From Planococcaceae bacterium UBA3370 (GTDB taxonomy: Bacteria; Bacillota; Bacilli; Bacillales_A; Planococcaceae), in the NCBI GenBank assembly GCA_002360295.1, contig DEQI01000294.1, forward strand, positions 1 through 6,932: a stretch of DNA of 6,932 nucleotides, written 5' to 3'. The position numbers and the translations under genes are program-made. The notes beneath the pieces are model-generated. The model saw nothing but the letters and a program-made list of their open reading frames with translations, was not told where the DNA came from and made no database searches. The first letter of the stretch is position 1, and each line of letters starts with the position of its first letter. Below are positions 4,777-6,932 of the stretch, one piece after another.

Positions 4777-6932
4777 ATGCAAATACTCGCAATTTTTATC
4801 CCACTGATCGTGGCGATTTTCATCCCTTTATTGTTCAAAAAAATTCGTGCAATACATACGGGATGGTTTGCACTATTTGTACCACTTGTTTTATTAGTTT
4901 ATTATGTTACCTTCATCCCACTTACAATGGATGGAAAATCGGCTGTTGCCGCATTTGATTGGATACCTTCTCTCGACATTTCCTTTGTCTCTTATCTAGA
5001 TGGATTAAGTTTACTTTTCTCCATTTTAATTACAGGTATTGGTACACTTGTTGTACTGTACTCGATATTTTATTTAGATAAGACAAAAGAACAGCTGCAT
5101 AATTTTTATGTCTATTTATTAATGTTTATGACAGCTATGCTCGGCGTTGTACAATCTGATCATATGATTACATTGTATTTATTTTGGGAACTTACATCTA
5201 TATCCTCGTTTTTATTAATCGGCTATTGGTTTAATCGTGATAAATCACGTTTTGGTGCGTTGAAATCTATGATGATTACTGTAGCTGGTGGATTGATGAT
5301 GCTTGGAGGATTTGTACTACTAGCTCTTATGGGAGGGACATATTCGATTCGTGAGTTAGTCGCTCAAGCCCCTCAATTAGTAGGACAAGATTATTTTGTT
5401 TGGGCATTAGTCTTACTATTACTTGGTGCCTTTACTAAATCAGCCCAATTCCCGTTCTACATTTGGTTACCAGACGCGATGGAAGCGCCAACACCTGTTA
5501 GTGCTTATTTACATTCAGCGACAATGGTAAAAGCAGGGATTTATTTAGTCGCTCGCTTTACACCGATTTTTGCCGCTTCAGAAGTTTGGATATGGCTTGT
5601 AACAGGGATCGGTTTATTAACACTGTTCTGGGGCTCACTTTTTGCAGCAAAACAAACCGATTTAAAAGGAATATTAGCTTTCTCAACAGTCAGTCAGCTC
5701 GGACTTATTATGTCACTTCTTGGGGCTGGAGCAATCGCCTTTCATGTTGAAGATGGAGCCAATACAGTATTTAAATATGCAGCATTTGCAGCTATATTCC
5801 ATTTAATTAACCATGCGACTTTTAAAGGTAGCTTATTTATGATAGCTGGTATCGTTGATCATGAAACTGGAACACGCGATATTCGCAAGCTTGGTGGACT
5901 TATGAGCGTGATGCCACTTAGCTTTACCGTTGCCTTAATCGGTAGCTTATCAATGGCTGGTTTACCACCGTTTAATGGCTTCCTTAGTAAAGAAATGTTC
6001 CTTACAGCTATGCTTTCGCTTAAAGAGTTTGAATTATTCGAATTCAGTACGTGGGGGATTTTATTCCTAGTTATCGCTTTTATTGCAAGTGTCTTTACGT
6101 TTGTCTACAGCTTTTATTTTGTATTCAAAACTTTTACAGGAAAACGAACTTCGGAACTACCGAAAAAACCGCACGAGGCACCGATTGGCATGTTAATTTC
6201 GCCCATTATTTTAGCCGTTCTCGTAGTAGCCATTTTCTTTATTCCGAATTTACTTGCAGAAGTATTTATTAAACCAGCTGTATTTGTTATTCAACCATTT
6301 TTATATCAAGACCCTTATCTTGCCTCTACACCATCTATTATTGATATTACAATTTCAGCTTGGCACGGGCATATTACACCTGAGCTATGGATGACAATGG
6401 GCATTGTAGTGCTTGGCTTGCTATTATTTACGACGTTAGCAAAATGGCAAAAGCTATATGCTATCCAGCCAGCACGTTTATCACTCAATTCGCTGTATGA
6501 TTTTATAATGGACAGCGTGTTAGACCGGGGTATGTATCGTTTTTCAAAGCTTTATATGACGGGCTCAATTCGTCAATATTTAACGTATATGTTCAGTTCA
6601 ATTGTTGTCATCGTGATAGGGACATTATTGATTAAAGACGCTTTGAAAGTATCCTTTGATGGTGCTGCAAAAATTGATCTTTATCAAATCATTTTAATCA
6701 TTGTCCTAATTATCGGGACATTAACTTCCTTGTTAGCGAAAACACGTATTACAGCAATCGTAGGTTTAGGAGCTGTTGGCTATACAGTAGCGCTCTTTTT
6801 CGTTATGTTCAATGCACCAGATTTAGCTTTAACTCAGCTGGTCATTGAAACTATTTCCGTTGCCCTCTTTTTATTAGCTTTTTACCATTTACCGAAGTTA
6901 GAAAAAGTGGAGGAACGTGTGCGCTTCCAATT
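4777..6932 (+). CDS. mrpA: Mrp-type Na+/H+ antiporter subunit A (3' end beyond window)
   Basis: MrpA (MnhA/ShaA) is the largest subunit of the seven-protein Mrp complex, which exchanges cytoplasmic Na+ for protons and supports alkali and salt tolerance. It is homologous to the NuoL antiporter subunit of respiratory complex I. The frame is open for 718 codons to the window edge; MrpA is usually about 775-800 residues, so roughly 60-80 are missing. Key features: LFWELTS at 135-141 with conserved Glu138 in a membrane helix; GAFTKSAQFPFYIWLPDAMEAPTPVSA around 217-243 with Lys221; LHSATMVKAG at 245-254 with His246 and Lys252; FHLINHATFKGSLF at 341-354; and SMAGLPPFNGFLSKE at 392-406. Residues 635-700, including APDLALTQLVIETIS (680-694) with Glu691, form the extra DUF4040/MbhD-like part that separates MrpA from MrpD. 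An AAAGGAGG site fixes the start. mrpB-G should follow downstream. Confidence 0.95.
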   Translation, partial: MQILAIFIPLIVAIFIPLLFKKIRAIHTGWFALFVPLVLLVYYVTFIPLTMDGKSAVAAFDWIPSLDISFVSYLDGLSLLFSILITGIGTLVVLYSIFYLDKTKEQLHNFYVYLLMFMTAMLGVVQSDHMITLYLFWELTSISSFLLIGYWFNRDKSRFGALKSMMITVAGGLMMLGGFVLLALMGGTYSIRELVAQAPQLVGQDYFVWALVLLLLGAFTKSAQFPFYIWLPDAMEAPTPVSAYLHSATMVKAGIYLVARFTPIFAASEVWIWLVTGIGLLTLFWGSLFAAKQTDLKGILAFSTVSQLGLIMSLLGAGAIAFHVEDGANTVFKYAAFAAIFHLINHATFKGSLFMIAGIVDHETGTRDIRKLGGLMSVMPLSFTVALIGSLSMAGLPPFNGFLSKEMFLTAMLSLKEFELFEFSTWGILFLVIAFIASVFTFVYSFYFVFKTFTGKRTSELPKKPHEAPIGMLISPIILAVLVVAIFFIPNLLAEVFIKPAVFVIQPFLYQDPYLASTPSIIDITISAWHGHITPELWMTMGIVVLGLLLFTTLAKWQKLYAIQPARLSLNSLYDFIMDSVLDRGMYRFSKLYMTGSIRQYLTYMFSSIVVIVIGTLLIKDALKVSFDGAAKIDLYQIILIIVLIIGTLTSLLAKTRITAIVGLGAVGYTVALFFVMFNAPDLALTQLVIETISVALFLLAFYHLPKLEKVEERVRFQ

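Noticed and set aside
6051..6272. Plus-strand 73-residue open frame inside mrpA
   Set aside because: It is out of frame within a continuous, well-conserved mrpA reading frame and has no Shine-Dalgarno.
1..6932. Mobile element, prophage, CRISPR array, defence or toxin-antitoxin system
   Set aside because: No transposase, integrase, terminal inverted repeats, repeat-spacer pattern or small paired genes are visible; the genes are ordinary chromosomal families.

Overview
The window looks like chromosomal DNA from a low-GC Gram-positive bacterium of the order Bacillales. The DNA is AT-rich, Shine-Dalgarno sites are strong (AAAGGAGG type), and the gene families fit: a long-form PpiB cyclophilin, a class A penicillin-binding protein, a YufK-like membrane protein and an Mrp antiporter. 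Protein flavour suggests a Lysinibacillus/Solibacillus-type member of the Planococcaceae (Caryophanaceae), but that is an impression, not a database result.

Layout. (1) 1-425, minus: the N-terminal 141 residues of a cyclophilin-type peptidyl-prolyl isomerase (ppiB), cut by the left edge. (2) 426-736: divergent spacer with candidate promoters, a 13-bp palindrome and a larger imperfect inverted repeat. (3) 737-1963, plus: a 12-helix MFS drug-efflux-type transporter, closed by a rho-independent terminator at 1988-2014. (4) 2060-3910, plus: a class A penicillin-binding protein with glycosyltransferase and transpeptidase domains, all catalytic motifs intact. (5) 3994-4034: a 17-bp-stem hairpin with an A-run on one flank and a T-run on the other, serving as terminator for two converging genes. 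(6) 4044-4607, minus: a five-helix membrane protein of the YufK/DUF5366 type. (7) 4608-4776: divergent promoter region. (8) 4777-6932, plus: the first 718 codons of mrpA, the large NuoL-like subunit of the Mrp Na+/H+ antiporter, running off the right edge. The rest of mrpA and probably mrpB-G lie beyond.

How the genes relate. They look like separate transcription units, split by terminators or divergent promoters, so the window is a set of housekeeping and envelope functions (protein folding, efflux, peptidoglycan synthesis, Na+/pH homeostasis) rather than one pathway. The closest functional link is the divergent yufK-like/mrpA pair. I see no transposase, phage gene, CRISPR array, tRNA or rRNA. 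I did not find an undescribed system. The points most worth a second look are the two divergent intergenic regions, an extracellular CX4C cysteine pair in the penicillin-binding protein, and the downstream continuation of the mrp operon.
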